Notes under the pieces: generated by a model
Databases searched by the model: none
What the model saw: only the letters and a program-made list of their open reading frames with translations
What the model was told of the DNA's origin: nothing
NCBI GenBank assembly: GCA_944368215.1
Contig: CALVWX010000015.1
Span: forward strand, 1 to 34,534
DNA: 34,534 bases
Direction of reading: 5' to 3'
From: an uncultured Clostridia bacterium
Lineage (GTDB): Bacteria; Bacillota; Clostridia; Christensenellales; Borkfalkiaceae
Shown here: one piece after another, positions 23,307 to 29,954 of the stretch
Numbering within the stretch: position 1 is the first letter of the stretch
Layout: each line of letters opens with the position of its first letter
Made by a program: the position numbers and the translations under genes

Positions 23307-23711
23307 ATGAAGATAGCGGTTACTTACGAAAACGGAAACGTGTTTCAGCACTTCGGCCATACCGAACAGTTCAAGGTATATGAAGTCGAAGGGGGAAAGG
23401 TAGTTTCCTCTCAGGTCATAGGAACAAACGGCACTGGCCACGGCGCGCTTGCAACTCTGCTTGCGGACCTCGGCGTGGATACGCTCATCTGCGGCGGAAT
23501 AGGCGGCGGCGCTCAGGCCGCCCTTGCGCAGGCGGGAATAAAACTCTACGGCGGTGTTTCGGGCAGTGCGGACGGCGCGGTGAAAGATTTGCTTTCGGGC
23601 GATCTCGGCTACGACCCCGACGTGCATTGCGACCATCACGGCGAAGGCCACGGTGAGGGACACTCCTGCGGCCACGGTCAATCCAAATGCGGCGGTCACA
23701 ACTGCAACTGA
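23307..23711 (+). CDS. NifX/NifB-type dinitrogenase cofactor-domain protein with His/Cys-rich tail
   Basis: A 134 aa protein. Residues 1-105 match the NifX/NifB (dinitrogenase iron-molybdenum cofactor) fold: MKIAVTYENGNVFQHFGHTEQFKVYEV, and GVDTLICGGIGGGAQAALAQAGIKLYGGVSG. The last ~25 residues are rich in His, Cys and Gly (CDHHGEGHGEGHSCGHGQ...CGGHNCN), a likely metal-binding tail. No nitrogenase genes are present; stand-alone members occur widely in anaerobes and are thought to carry iron-sulfur or other metal clusters. The start is ATG 23307, six bases after AGGAGG (23295-23300); a TTG at 23280 gives nine extra residues without ribosome binding support. Confidence 0.88.
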   Translation: MKIAVTYENGNVFQHFGHTEQFKVYEVEGGKVVSSQVIGTNGTGHGALATLLADLGVDTLICGGIGGGAQAALAQAGIKLYGGVSGSADGAVKDLLSGDLGYDPDVHCDHHGEGHGEGHSCGHGQSKCGGHNCN

Positions 23712-23730
23712 AAAACGGCAAAAAATAATT

Positions 23731-23761
23731 AAGCGGCGGCCCTTGCAAAGGGCCGCCGCTT
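23731..23761. terminator. Hairpin terminator between convergent genes
   Basis: A perfect 14 bp stem (23731-23744 with 23748-23761). On the minus strand it is followed by AATTATTTTTTG, a usable T-tract, so it would end the rubrerythrin operon. On the plus strand the tail is weaker (TCTGTTCC). Confidence 0.7.
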
Positions 23762-23797
23762 CTGTTCCTTACGCAAATTTTACGGTAAGGTATGTAA

Positions 23798-23831
23798 GGC
23801 GGCGACAAAAACGACAGTTTTTGTCGCCGCC
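23798..23831. repeat. Second long hairpin in the convergent spacer
   Basis: A perfect 14 bp inverted repeat (23798-23811 with 23818-23831) and a six-base loop. It is followed by a small GGCCCT/AGGGCC hairpin and an AT-rich inverted repeat (TAAATATTA/TAATATTTA), all within 163 bases. Confidence 0.65.
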
Positions 23832-23874
23832 CCGGCCCTCAGGGCCCTAAATATTAAAGATTTTTATTTAATAT

Positions 23875-23967
23875 TTAAAGGTCGTCGGCGTCCTGTACAG
23901 GCTTCTCGTGCGGGTCCGCACATACGCCTGTATAGCTGCCGAAGGGGTCGTAGCACTCAAAGCTCAT
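23875..23967 (-). CDS. 30-residue acidic small protein, third gene of the rubrerythrin operon
   Basis: Small ORF encoding MSFECYDPFGSYTGVCADP followed by HEKPVQDADDL. It starts one base beyond the stop of the 29-residue Cys-rich ORF upstream, on the same strand. There is no good Shine-Dalgarno, so coupling to the upstream gene is likely. The compact aromatic/Pro/Asp composition looks like real coding sequence rather than chance; I do not know a function. It is followed by the convergent-spacer hairpins. Confidence 0.5.
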   Translation of the reverse strand: MSFECYDPFGSYTGVCADPHEKPVQDADDL

Positions 23968-23968
23968 T

Positions 23969-24058
23969 TTATTTGCAGTCTTTGGTGCTTTTGGAACTGC
24001 AGCCGGACGTCTTCTTGCCCTGGCAGTTCTTGCTGTTGGAATTTTCGCTCTTTTTCAT
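23969..24058 (-). CDS. 29-residue Cys/Lys-rich small protein overlapping the rubrerythrin stop
   Basis: Small ORF rich in Lys, Ser, Asn and Cys (MKKSENSNSKNCQGKKTSGC and on to KDCK), with three Cys. Its ATG overlaps the rubrerythrin TGA (ATGA), and the AAGGAGAAG that encodes the end of rubrerythrin serves as its Shine-Dalgarno. Position and ribosome binding support translation. Cys spacing suggests metal or redox chemistry, but this is inference. Confidence 0.55.
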   Translation of the reverse strand: MKKSENSNSKNCQGKKTSGCSSKSTKDCK

Positions 24059-24654
24059 AACTTCTCCTTCTCGTAGGGAATATGCAGGTAAACCTCGCCC
24101 TGACTTGCCTTGCACAGCGGACAGATGTCCCAGGCCTGAGTCGCCGTCTGCATATAGCCGCAGTCGGCGCAGACGTATAAAATGGGGCTTTCGTTTTTAT
24201 AAAGCGTGCCCGTTTCAAACGCGTTGGCAAGATAATTAAAGACCTGCTGATGTCTCTTTTCAACGTTGGCCACAAGATTAAAAAGCGCGGCTACGTCGTT
24301 AAAACCTTCTTCTTTGGCGTCATTTGCAAAAGTTGAATAAATTCTTTCGTGCTCCTCGCGTTCATCGTTTGCGGCAAGTTTAAGCGCGCGTGCAATATCG
24401 CCCGTGTGGAAGGGGTATCCGGCATCGATGTCGATATTGTCAATGCAGTCGCCGCCGCGTTTTGTAAGTTCTTCAAAAAACCTGCGCGCGTGCACGGTTT
24501 CGTTTTTTGCAATGGTTTTGATAACGTTTGCAAGCTCTTCGTATCCCTGCTTTTTTGCCGCTCTGGCAATCAGCTGATAGCGCATTCCCGCCTGACTTTC
24601 GCCCGCAAAACTCCTTGCAAGGTTTTTATAAGTTTTGGTCTGGTCAAATTGCAT
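24055..24654 (-). CDS. Rubrerythrin
   Basis: Non-haem iron peroxidase that protects anaerobes from hydrogen peroxide. From ATG 24654 the protein is 199 aa. Residues about 1-145 are the ferritin-like four-helix diiron domain (SFAGESQAGMRYQLIARAAKKQGY, KNETVHARRFFEEL, NVEKRHQQVF carry the Glu/His ligands). Residues about 160-190 are a rubredoxin-like domain with two CxxC pairs (CADCGYMQ and CPLCKASQ). The start is chosen because GGAGG (minus strand, 24665-24661) lies six bases upstream; an ATG two codons earlier directly abuts the GGAGG. It heads a three-gene unit with two tiny ORFs and is divergent from the AbrB-type gene. Confidence 0.93.
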   Translation of the reverse strand: MQFDQTKTYKNLARSFAGESQAGMRYQLIARAAKKQGYEELANVIKTIAKNETVHARRFFEELTKRGGDCIDNIDIDAGYPFHTGDIARALKLAANDEREEHERIYSTFANDAKEEGFNDVAALFNLVANVEKRHQQVFNYLANAFETGTLYKNESPILYVCADCGYMQTATQAWDICPLCKASQGEVYLHIPYEKEKL

Positions 24655-24732
24655 ATTCATCCTCCGTAACAACTATGGTGGTTAAATTTCAAAAAATTTA
24701 TGCCTTTTCAGTCAGGAAATGTTTTCCTTTAC

Positions 24733-24760
24733 TTGACAAAATCCATAATTATGTTATAAT
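24733..24760 (+). promoter_or_regulatory. Consensus sigma-A promoter for the AbrB-type gene
   Basis: Perfect -35 TTGACA at 24733-24738, a 16-base spacer, and perfect -10 TATAAT at 24755-24760 with an extended TG. It gives a leader of about 50 bases. Confidence 0.88.
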
Positions 24761-24815
24761 GTAAGAAAAGTAAGGAATCTATTTTTCTTTTTTTCAATCT
24801 ACGGAGGATAAATAT

Positions 24816-25166
24816 ATGGAAATAGCAAAGCTGACTTCAAAAGGTCAGATAACCATCCCCAAGGCCGTGCGCGAAGAGCTCGGCGTGGATACGGGCGATA
24901 AACTTATATTCATACCCTGCGAAGGCGGTTTCCTCGTCTGCAACGGCGCAAACTTCAACGTGAACATGTCGGCAGAAGAAACGCTTTCAGATATCGGCGT
25001 TGCGCTGCCTGCAAAGGAATCGCGCCACGCATCTCCCCGCCCCGAAAGAAAGGCTGTCCCCGAATACGATTACGAGGACGAAGATGAGAGGGAGGAGAAG
25101 CCTAAAAAGGACAAAGACAAGGATAAGGATAAAGATAAAAAGAAGAAAAAGAAAAAGAAGAAGTAA
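24816..25166 (+). CDS. SpoVT/AbrB-family DNA-binding regulator with charged C-terminal tail
   Basis: A 116 aa protein. Residues 1-50 are a swapped-hairpin AbrB domain (MEIAKLTSKGQITIPKAVREELGVDTGDKLIFIPCEGGF). After a short linker the tail is acidic (about 84-93, DYEDEDEREE) and then a run of KD repeats ending in consecutive Lys. AbrB-type proteins are dimeric transition-state or antitoxin regulators; targets here are unknown. No toxin gene follows, so an antitoxin role is not supported. GGAGG lies eight bases before the ATG. It has its own consensus promoter and terminator, so it is a strong single-gene unit. Confidence 0.88.
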   Translation: MEIAKLTSKGQITIPKAVREELGVDTGDKLIFIPCEGGFLVCNGANFNVNMSAEETLSDIGVALPAKESRHASPRPERKAVPEYDYEDEDEREEKPKKDKDKDKDKDKKKKKKKKK

Positions 25167-25178
25167 TTTTAAAATTTG

Positions 25179-25207
25179 CGCGCGGGCATTATGCCCGCGC
25201 GTTTTTT
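25179..25207 (+). terminator. Rho-independent terminator after the AbrB-type gene
   Basis: A perfect 10 bp GC stem (25179-25188 with 25192-25201) with a three-base loop is followed by six T (25202-25207), 12 bases after the stop codon. Confidence 0.92.
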
Positions 25208-25268
25208 GTATCATTTCATCTTAAGTTTTGTGCGGTCTTTTTGTCCATGCCGATGCCGTCATTAAAGT

Positions 25269-25300
25269 AAAAAAGCGCGGCTGACATAAGTCAGCCGCGC
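25269..25300 (-). terminator. Rho-independent terminator after the cytidylate-kinase-like gene
   Basis: An 11 bp perfect stem (25290-25300 with 25275-25285) on the minus strand is followed by six T (25274-25269), ten bases after the stop. Confidence 0.9.
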
Positions 25301-25309
25301 GGCGAGAGG

Positions 25310-25915
25310 TTACATTGTTGCGCTTTTTATGTATTGGGCGAGCGCGGGAATAATGGATTTTATGTTTACGTTGGTGGTGTTAAGCATAAGCTCGTACCCG
25401 TTTTTATCTCCCCACGGCAGGGTGCCCAAAAGGTCGTGCAGCTTTTTTCTGCCGCCGTCTATTTCCTTGAAGCGCCTCAGCATCTGCTTGTCGGTGTAGT
25501 GTTCGCCGTCGTGCTCGCGGGCGCGGCAACGCGCAATTTTGCTGGCATTGTCGGCATATACGAATATGCGGAAGGGCTTCATTTCCTTTAAAATTACGTC
25601 TGCGGAGCGCCCGACTATAACGCAGTTGCCCTTGGCTCCCACGGCCTTGATAATTTTCTGCTGCGCCACAAGCACGTCGGTCACGGGTGCGGGCGTGGCT
25701 GAAACGAGAGGCATGCTCCTTCCGAATGTAAAGGCGTAATTGCGGAAGCCGCCGCTTTCCAGAACGGAGGAGACGTACCCTTCGTTCAGGTCGGTGTGTT
25801 CGGCGATTTCGGTCACCAGTTCTTTGTCATAATATTGCAGTCCCAGCTCGTCTGCAAGGCGTTTGCCAACTTCCCTGCCGCCGCTGCCGAACTGTCTCGA
25901 TACTGTTATAATCAT
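25310..25915 (-). CDS. Cytidylate-kinase-like family protein
   Basis: A 201 aa P-loop protein of the cytidylate-kinase-like group (PF13189 type). It starts MIITVSRQFGSGGREVGKRLADELGLQYYDKELV, a P-loop related to that of CMP kinase. GNCVIVGRSADVILKE and FRIFVYADNASKIARCRARE are the family's conserved second half. The true substrate is not established; these proteins are distinct from the Cmk of nucleotide synthesis. AAGGAG lies six bases before the ATG, and a near-consensus promoter is upstream. It is a monocistronic unit between its own promoter and terminator. Confidence 0.85.
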   Translation of the reverse strand: MIITVSRQFGSGGREVGKRLADELGLQYYDKELVTEIAEHTDLNEGYVSSVLESGGFRNYAFTFGRSMPLVSATPAPVTDVLVAQQKIIKAVGAKGNCVIVGRSADVILKEMKPFRIFVYADNASKIARCRAREHDGEHYTDKQMLRRFKEIDGGRKKLHDLLGTLPWGDKNGYELMLNTTNVNIKSIIPALAQYIKSATM

Positions 25916-25963
25916 CTTTTTCTCCTTATATGCATGCGCAAAAAACAGCGCTTATTCATTATT

Positions 25964-25991
25964 ATTATACCATCGATTTTGCGTTCGTCAA
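25964..25991 (-). promoter_or_regulatory. Promoter for the cytidylate-kinase-like gene
   Basis: On the minus strand: -35 TTGACG at 25991-25986, a 16-base spacer, and perfect -10 TATAAT at 25969-25964. Confidence 0.82.
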
Positions 25992-26013
25992 GGGGTCAGT
26001 TTTTATTTTCAGG

Positions 26014-26211
26014 TCATTGTTTGCGTAATAATTCATCGCAACTTATGCCAAAAAAATCGGCGAGTAATATTATATACGAAGCTTTGGGTTCATTTGTTCC
26101 GTGTTCCCAGTAATCTATTGCCTTTTGGCTTACACCTATTTCCTTTGCCAACTCTGCTTGTGTAAGTCCGCGCTCCAATCTCAGTTCCTTTATGTTTGCT
26201 CCTATATTCAT
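26014..26211 (-). CDS. XRE-family helix-turn-helix repressor
   Basis: A 65 aa single-domain regulator (MNIGANIKELRLERGLTQAELAKEIGVSQKAIDYWEHGTNEPK...). The helix-turn-helix is LTQAELAKEIGVSQKAIDYWE, typical of Cro/C1-type proteins, with no sensor domain. It is divergent from a lipoprotein gene, and the spacer between them holds three palindromic AAGAAG-N4-CTTCTT sites, the likely operators. There is no Shine-Dalgarno before the ATG; a TAAAAT on the minus strand at 26223-26218 could place the transcript start at or next to the ATG (leaderless), though the -35 is poor. This block is AT-richer than its surroundings. Confidence 0.88.
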   Translation of the reverse strand: MNIGANIKELRLERGLTQAELAKEIGVSQKAIDYWEHGTNEPKASYIILLADFFGISCDELLRKQ

Positions 26212-26222
26212 GCATATATTTT

Positions 26223-26298
26223 AGAAGAAATCTTCTGATATATCTTGACAAAGAAGAAAACTTCTTATATAATAATGTAAATAAGAAGTTAACTTCTT
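26223..26298. promoter_or_regulatory. Three-site operator array for the XRE repressor
   Basis: Palindromes AGAAG-AAAT-CTTCT at 26223-26236, AAGAAG-AAAA-CTTCTT at 26251-26266 and AAGAAG-TTAA-CTTCTT at 26283-26298, with centres 29 and 32 bases apart, about three helical turns. The first lies just upstream of the XRE start; the other two lie in and just after the lipoprotein promoter. Confidence 0.85.
26245..26273 (+). promoter_or_regulatory. Consensus promoter of the lipoprotein gene, overlapped by the operator
   Basis: Perfect -35 TTGACA (26245-26250), a 17-base spacer, and perfect -10 TATAAT (26268-26273). The second operator palindrome (26251-26266) fills the spacer almost exactly, so repressor binding would exclude RNA polymerase. 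Confidence 0.9.
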
Positions 26299-26319
26299 AA
26301 AAAATTCAGGAGGAAAAAT

Positions 26320-26796
26320 ATGAAAACAAAAAAATTTATTATTGCCATGATTTTGGCGATAGTAACAGCGCTTGTGTGTCCGGTTCTGGTTGCATGCAAC
26401 TCGTCGTCTGATGATACGGCCGTATATAAATATGAATCGTTGACATGCGATATGTCCGGACAATATTCGGTGATGCAGTCGCAGATGGAGTCTATGTATA
26501 AATCGCTCTATGGGGATAGCTTGGCTTACTTCAAAGATGGGATTTTTTACTGGGAGACATCGTCGGGTCAGGTAAATAAAACGGCTTACACAAAAAAGGG
26601 TGACAGATATCTACTCTCTGATACGGGTATGGAAGTGCCGTCAGAATCTGCGCAAATGACAGTTCGTGTCGAATCTTATGTTACGTACGATCAGTCATCT
26701 CTACAAATTGTTTGTACACAGTATGTAAACGATAGCGTATATATGGTTCTTACTGTTAACTATACTGTTCAGCAAGCTGAAGAAGGTGAGGTTTGA
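26320..26796 (+). CDS. Small lipoprotein of unknown function under XRE control
   Basis: A 158 aa predicted lipoprotein: signal MKTKKFIIAMILAIVTALVCPVLVAC with the lipid-modified Cys at 26, then a polar domain rich in Ser, Tyr, Thr and Val (GIFYWETSSGQVNKTAYTKKGDRYLLSDTGMEVP, LQIVCTQYVNDSVYMVLTVNYTVQQ), probably beta-rich. I do not recognise a family. AGGAGG lies six bases before the ATG. Codon usage is noticeably more AT-rich than in the surrounding genes, and with its divergent XRE regulator it looks like a recently acquired cassette. Confidence 0.75.
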   Translation: MKTKKFIIAMILAIVTALVCPVLVACNSSSDDTAVYKYESLTCDMSGQYSVMQSQMESMYKSLYGDSLAYFKDGIFYWETSSGQVNKTAYTKKGDRYLLSDTGMEVPSESAQMTVRVESYVTYDQSSLQIVCTQYVNDSVYMVLTVNYTVQQAEEGEV

Positions 26797-26805
26797 TAAT
26801 AATAA

Positions 26806-26840
26806 TAAAACAGCTGCCTCATATTGCGGCAGCTGTTTTA
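26806..26840. terminator. Bidirectional terminator between the lipoprotein gene and radA
   Basis: A 13 bp stem (26806-26818 with 26828-26840) with A-rich and T-rich flanks that can serve both convergent genes. Confidence 0.85.
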
Positions 26841-26858
26841 ATTTATTATGAAGGGTGC

Positions 26859-28229
26859 TCAGTTTTCGTTTTTGAACAGCATTTTTATCATGGAGTTGAC
26901 GTAAAGCACGGGCACAATGCTGATTTTGTCGGCGTATTTTGCCACCGACTTCATGTTTTTGGCGGGCAGGATTACGCGTTTGAATCCCATCTTCACGCAC
27001 TCCTGCACGCGCTTTTCGGCGTATGAAACGGCCCTTACTTCGCCCGTTAAGCCCACTTCGCCGAACACGGCCGTGTATTTGTCTATGGGTACGTCGCACT
27101 GCGCCGAAGCCAGCGCCGCGCATACGGCCAGGTCGCAGGCGGGTTCGTTTAATTTTATGCCGCCCATGACGTTTATGTATACGTCGGACGACCACAGGGG
27201 TACCGAGCAGCGCTTTTCCAGAACGGCTATTAAAAGCACGAGCTTGTTGTAGTCTATTCCCAGCGGCATTCTGCGCGGCTGGCCGAATGACGATTTGGAA
27301 ACGAGCGCCTGAACTTCCACGTTCATGCACCTGTTGCCCGTCTGCGCGGGCGTAACGGCGCAGCCGGCCTCCTGACCGCGGCTTTCGGAAAGGAATATCC
27401 CCGAATAATCAGTCACGGCTATAATGCCTTCGCCCGTCATCTCGAACACGCCCACTTCAGAAACATTGCCGAATCTGTTCTTTACGGCCCGCAGTATGCG
27501 GTAGTTTTCCTGATTTTCGCCCTCAAAGTACAGCACGGTGTCCATAATGTGTTCAAGCACTTTGGGGCCCGCCAGCGCGCCCTCTTTGGTGACGTGGCCG
27601 ACTATGAAAAAAGTAATTCCGCGGCTCTTCGCTATGCGCATAAGCTTGGTTGCGCACTCGCGCACCTGCCCGACGGAGCCTGCGGAAGAGGTTAAATCGT
27701 CCGTGTACACGGCCTGAATGGAGTCTATTATGCAGAACTTAACGCCGTCAAGCTCGTTTTCGAGGTTGTCGATGCACGTATCGTTGACAATCATAAAGTC
27801 CTCGCACTCGAGCTTTAACCTCTCGGCGCGCATTTTAACCTGCGAACAGCTCTCCTCGGCCGAAAAGTACAGAACGCGGTTATTAAGCGACAGGTGTGCG
27901 GCAATCTGCGTGAGGAGAGTCGATTTGCCAATGCCCGGGTCGCCGCCCAAAAGCACTAAAGAGCCCGCAACTATGCCTCCGCCGAGGACGGTGTCGAATT
28001 CCGAAATTCCGCTCGGCGTGCGGTCGTACCGCTCGAATCTGACGTCCTTAAGCTTTGTCGCGCGCGGCGCCGAATACACCGACGGGCGGGAGGAGGGAGC
28101 GGATTTTTCCTGTTTTACCGCCTCCTCGGCCATGGTATTGAATTTGCCGCACGAAGGGCACCTGCCCAGCCATCTCGGGCTGGTCGCGCCGCACTCCGCA
28201 CAGACGAAAATAGTACTGTTTTTTGGCAT
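26859..28229 (-). CDS. radA: DNA repair protein RadA (Sms)
   Basis: RecA-like helicase that promotes branch migration in recombination. At 456 aa it is of normal length. The N-terminal zinc finger has Cys10, Cys13, Cys24 and Cys27 (CAECGATSPRWLGRCPSC). Walker A is GGDPGIGKSTLL, the RadA-specific motif KNRFG is present (RAVKNRFGNVSEVGVFEM), and the C-terminal ~170 residues are the Lon-protease-like domain (VYINVMGGIKLNEPACDLAVCAALASA). The ATG at 28229 has a strong AGGAGG five bases upstream, which directly continues the 3' end of structured element D. Confidence 0.97.
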   Translation of the reverse strand: MPKNSTIFVCAECGATSPRWLGRCPSCGKFNTMAEEAVKQEKSAPSSRPSVYSAPRATKLKDVRFERYDRTPSGISEFDTVLGGGIVAGSLVLLGGDPGIGKSTLLTQIAAHLSLNNRVLYFSAEESCSQVKMRAERLKLECEDFMIVNDTCIDNLENELDGVKFCIIDSIQAVYTDDLTSSAGSVGQVRECATKLMRIAKSRGITFFIVGHVTKEGALAGPKVLEHIMDTVLYFEGENQENYRILRAVKNRFGNVSEVGVFEMTGEGIIAVTDYSGIFLSESRGQEAGCAVTPAQTGNRCMNVEVQALVSKSSFGQPRRMPLGIDYNKLVLLIAVLEKRCSVPLWSSDVYINVMGGIKLNEPACDLAVCAALASAQCDVPIDKYTAVFGEVGLTGEVRAVSYAEKRVQECVKMGFKRVILPAKNMKSVAKYADKISIVPVLYVNSMIKMLFKNEN

Positions 28230-28238
28230 AAAACCTCC

Positions 28239-28425
28239 TTAACGCACGTTGGTGCGTTGGCGGCAACGCACCAACGTGCCGTTATTTGAGCGCCATGCGC
28301 TCTTGCCGCGATTTGTTTTGGCCCTCGATTAAATAATCGCGGCAATTCACTATGCTGAGGCGAAAGGGTTCGCAAATTGTGGCTTGCTGCGCGAAGGCGC
28401 GACTTCGCTTGCAACGTATTTTAAT
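28239..28425 (-). repeat. Structured element, copy D, between ispDF and radA
   Basis: Fills the radA-ispDF spacer on the minus strand, so it would be the radA leader. Plus-strand coordinates: terminal helix 28240-28249/28274-28284 with bulged G, extended inward by a further GTTGGTGCGTTG pairing; variable hairpin 28288-28293/28297-28302; long helix 28303-28312/28336-28345; core hairpin 28360-28364/28369-28373; 5' hairpin 28391-28396/28403-28408. The 3' end runs straight into the radA Shine-Dalgarno. Confidence 0.82.
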
Positions 28426-28442
28426 GCGCCGTTGGCGCGAAT

Positions 28443-29582
28443 TTATAGCTTTTCCAACAGCACAACAGCCAAAGCTTCAATGCCCAGTCCGCGGCCTACA
28501 AATCCCAGTTTTTCGCATGTGCCCGCGCTCACGCCTACGCGGTTCGTTTCCACGCCCAGCGCGGAGGCGAGGGTGGCCTGCATTTTGTCTATGTGCGGCG
28601 CAAGCCGGGGCTTTTCTGCGCGTATGGTCACGCCGGCGTTTACAGGCGCATATCCGCGCTCCTTTATAAGATGGACAACCCTTTCAAGCAGCTTCATGCT
28701 GTCCGCGCCGCAATATGCGGGGTCGGTGTCGGGGAAGTAGTGCCCTATGTCCTTGAGTCCCGCCGCCGAAAGCAGCGCGTCCATCAGGGCGTGCACGGGA
28801 ACGTCGCCGTCGCTGTGGGCTATAAGCCCGCAACTGTGCTCAATCTTCACGCCGCAAAGGGTGATAAACGGCTGTTCTTTTCCGAAGGCGTGAATGTCCG
28901 CGCCTATGCCAACGGCCTGGCCTTCCGCCGCGTTCAATGCGGGATATCCCCGCATGAAATCGCTTTTATAAGTAAGTTTAATGTTGTCGCGGCTGCCTTC
29001 GCATATTGCGGGCTGCCCAATATAACGGCGGTATACCGCGCTGTCGTCGGTAAAAGTTCCTCCGTCGCGCATCGCCTGCTCGTATGCTCGCAGGATATCC
29101 TGCGTAAAGAATGCCTGCGGCGTCTGCAGGGCGAAAAGGGCGGAGCGGTCGGGCACGCCGTCGATATTTCCGCCGTGCGACATTGCAATCGTGTCGGTTA
29201 CGGGCACGGCGCAGATGCCCGACCTGTTGCGTTCAACGCTGCATATACAGCCGTCAATGATCTCTTTGGTCACAAAGGGGCGCGCGCCGTCGTGTATGAG
29301 CGCTATGTCTCCCGTGCATGCCTTCAAGGCGTTATAAACGCTTTCGGTGCGCGTTTTTCCGCCCTCAACCGTCTTATATCCGAACGGCGCGCACAGCGCG
29401 GCAATTTCTTCGCGGTCGGCCTGCGAACAGGCCACTATAACTTCGTCAATTTCTGGCAGGTCGAACGCCTGCAGGGTATGAAAGAGCGCGGGGGCTCCGT
29501 AGAGGGGGGCGAGCAGTTTGTTTTTGGCAAAACCCGCTCTCTCGCCCCTGCCCGCCGCGCAGATTACAGCGCTTATTTTCAT
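28443..29582 (-). CDS. ispDF: Bifunctional IspD-IspF fusion enzyme
   Basis: Fusion of 2-C-methyl-D-erythritol 4-phosphate cytidylyltransferase (residues about 1-225) and 2-C-methyl-D-erythritol 2,4-cyclodiphosphate synthase (about 226-379), steps three and five of the non-mevalonate isoprenoid pathway. IspD motifs: ICAAGRGERAGFAKNKLL (nucleotide loop), GGKTRTESVYNAL, IHDGARPFVT, TPQAF. IspF motifs: GIGADIHAF (metal ligands D and H), LCGVKIEHSCGLIAHSDGDVPVHALMDALLSAAGLKDIGHYFPDTD, and the C-terminal EKLGFVGRGLGIEALAVVLL. Its start overlaps the end of the PII-like gene by 4 bp, so it is the last gene of the DUF1538 operon. Confidence 0.95.
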   Translation of the reverse strand: MKISAVICAAGRGERAGFAKNKLLAPLYGAPALFHTLQAFDLPEIDEVIVACSQADREEIAALCAPFGYKTVEGGKTRTESVYNALKACTGDIALIHDGARPFVTKEIIDGCICSVERNRSGICAVPVTDTIAMSHGGNIDGVPDRSALFALQTPQAFFTQDILRAYEQAMRDGGTFTDDSAVYRRYIGQPAICEGSRDNIKLTYKSDFMRGYPALNAAEGQAVGIGADIHAFGKEQPFITLCGVKIEHSCGLIAHSDGDVPVHALMDALLSAAGLKDIGHYFPDTDPAYCGADSMKLLERVVHLIKERGYAPVNAGVTIRAEKPRLAPHIDKMQATLASALGVETNRVGVSAGTCEKLGFVGRGLGIEALAVVLLEKL

Positions 29583-29953
29583 TGTGCGTCCTTGTTTTCC
29601 TGCGTCTGTTCTTCTGCGGCCGCATCGGCGGGAACGGGTGGAGTTGTTCCGCTCAGGCCGACGACGTCGTCCACCGCCATGGAAAAGGCTATGCCCTGGC
29701 CTTCGGTTTTAAGTCCCGCGTTGCGGTACAGCGCGTGTAAAACGGTGTCCTTTATGTCGGCGGGGACTAAAATCATCACAATTTCCTTTTCGGGCTGAAT
29801 GGTTATGTGGAAGAACTTTTCGGCCTCCTTGTTGGCCGTTCCGCGCGCATGTATAACCGTGCCGCCGCGCGCTCCCGCCTCCTTGGCTGCGTCCATTACC
29901 AAATCGGAAAAACCTGCGTTTACAATGCAGAATACTACCTCGTATGCGGACAT
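29579..29953 (-). CDS. PII-like signalling protein, second of a tandem pair
   Basis: A 124 aa protein with a ferredoxin-like PII fold: VVFCIVNAGFSDLVMDAAKEAGARGGTVIHARGT, FHITIQPEKEIVMILVPADIKDTVLHALY, GQGIAFSMAVDDVVGL. GARGGTVIHARG replaces the T-loop start of canonical GlnB, and no uridylylated Tyr is evident, so this is a divergent PII-like subgroup rather than GlnB. The C-terminal ~25 residues are acidic and disordered. It sits one base after the other PII-like gene and overlaps ispDF. The DUF1538 membrane protein upstream is the likely partner. Confidence 0.82.
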   Translation of the reverse strand: MSAYEVVFCIVNAGFSDLVMDAAKEAGARGGTVIHARGTANKEAEKFFHITIQPEKEIVMILVPADIKDTVLHALYRNAGLKTEGQGIAFSMAVDDVVGLSGTTPPVPADAAAEEQTQENKDAQ

Positions 29954-29954
29954 G

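Noticed and set aside
24816-25166. AbrB-type protein as an antitoxin
   Set aside because: It has its own promoter and terminator and no adjacent toxin gene.
26014-26796. XRE plus small gene as a toxin-antitoxin pair
   Set aside because: The genes are divergent, the partner is a signal-bearing lipoprotein, and no toxin fold is visible.
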